From SFTH01 sp963643985 (GTDB lineage: Bacteria; Bacillota; Clostridia; Christensenellales; Aristaeellaceae), in NCBI GenBank assembly GCA_963643985.1, contig CAVINP010000119.1, forward strand, positions 1 through 5,671: DNA of 5,671 bases, in the 5' to 3' direction. The notes below the pieces were generated by a model. That model was not told the origin of the DNA, made no database searches, and saw only the letters and a list, made by a program, of their open reading frames with translations. Shown piece after piece: positions 5,634 to 5,671 of the stretch (its first letter is position 1; every line of letters starts with the position of its first letter). Both the position numbers and the translations under genes were made by a program.

Positions 5634-5671
5634 ATGAGGTGGTAAGCTGAGCAGTGAATTTCGTAACAGCA

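Overview
The window looks like an ordinary stretch of a GC-rich bacterial chromosome, most likely a Bacillota (Firmicutes) of an anaerobic gut type, either Clostridia or Negativicutes. This rests on Gram-positive-style Shine-Dalgarno sites (GGAGG, GAAGGA), canonical sigma-A type promoters, and the gene set: a MepA-like MATE exporter, a NimA-like flavin split-barrel protein, a DUF6155 protein, GrpB, and a remnant of the AAA-ATPase-like/PD-(D/E)XK family that is common in such genomes. The genus cannot be fixed from the sequence alone.

Layout, left to right. Positions 1-120 are a non-coding, hairpin-rich block that looks like a dispersed intergenic repeat cut by the window edge. A major facilitator transporter (195-1394, +) follows. 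It converges on a MATE exporter (1492-2829, -), with a perfect 18-bp-stem hairpin terminator between them. Upstream of the MATE gene on the same strand is a six-helix membrane protein with Pr6Pr-like motifs (2879-3538, -). The MATE gene has its own consensus-like promoter, whose -10 box contains the stop codon of the upstream gene. Back-to-back promoters at 3573-3645 drive the membrane protein leftward and a GrpB-family protein (about 3670-4230, +) rightward. GrpB overlaps tail to tail by 13 bp with a NimA-like pyridoxamine-phosphate-oxidase-fold protein (4218-4697, -). That gene lies 12 bp downstream of a DUF6155 gene (4710-5237, -) in an apparent two-gene operon. At the right edge, a well-formed promoter and ribosome site lead into a broken AAA-ATPase-like/PD-(D/E)XK gene (5401-5633, +). 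It keeps only its first 47 family residues and a frameshifted piece of its C-terminal nuclease domain.

The genes do not form a recognisable pathway. Two are probable exporters or permeases, one is a probable flavin- or haem-binding redox protein, and the rest are poorly characterised. I found no CRISPR array, tRNA, rRNA, intact mobile element or new multi-gene system. The most interesting observation is a 34-bp promoter block that occurs twice, in opposite orientations and 32/34 identical including its whole 17-bp spacer. One copy is in front of the Pr6Pr-like gene and the other is in front of the AAA-ATPase remnant.
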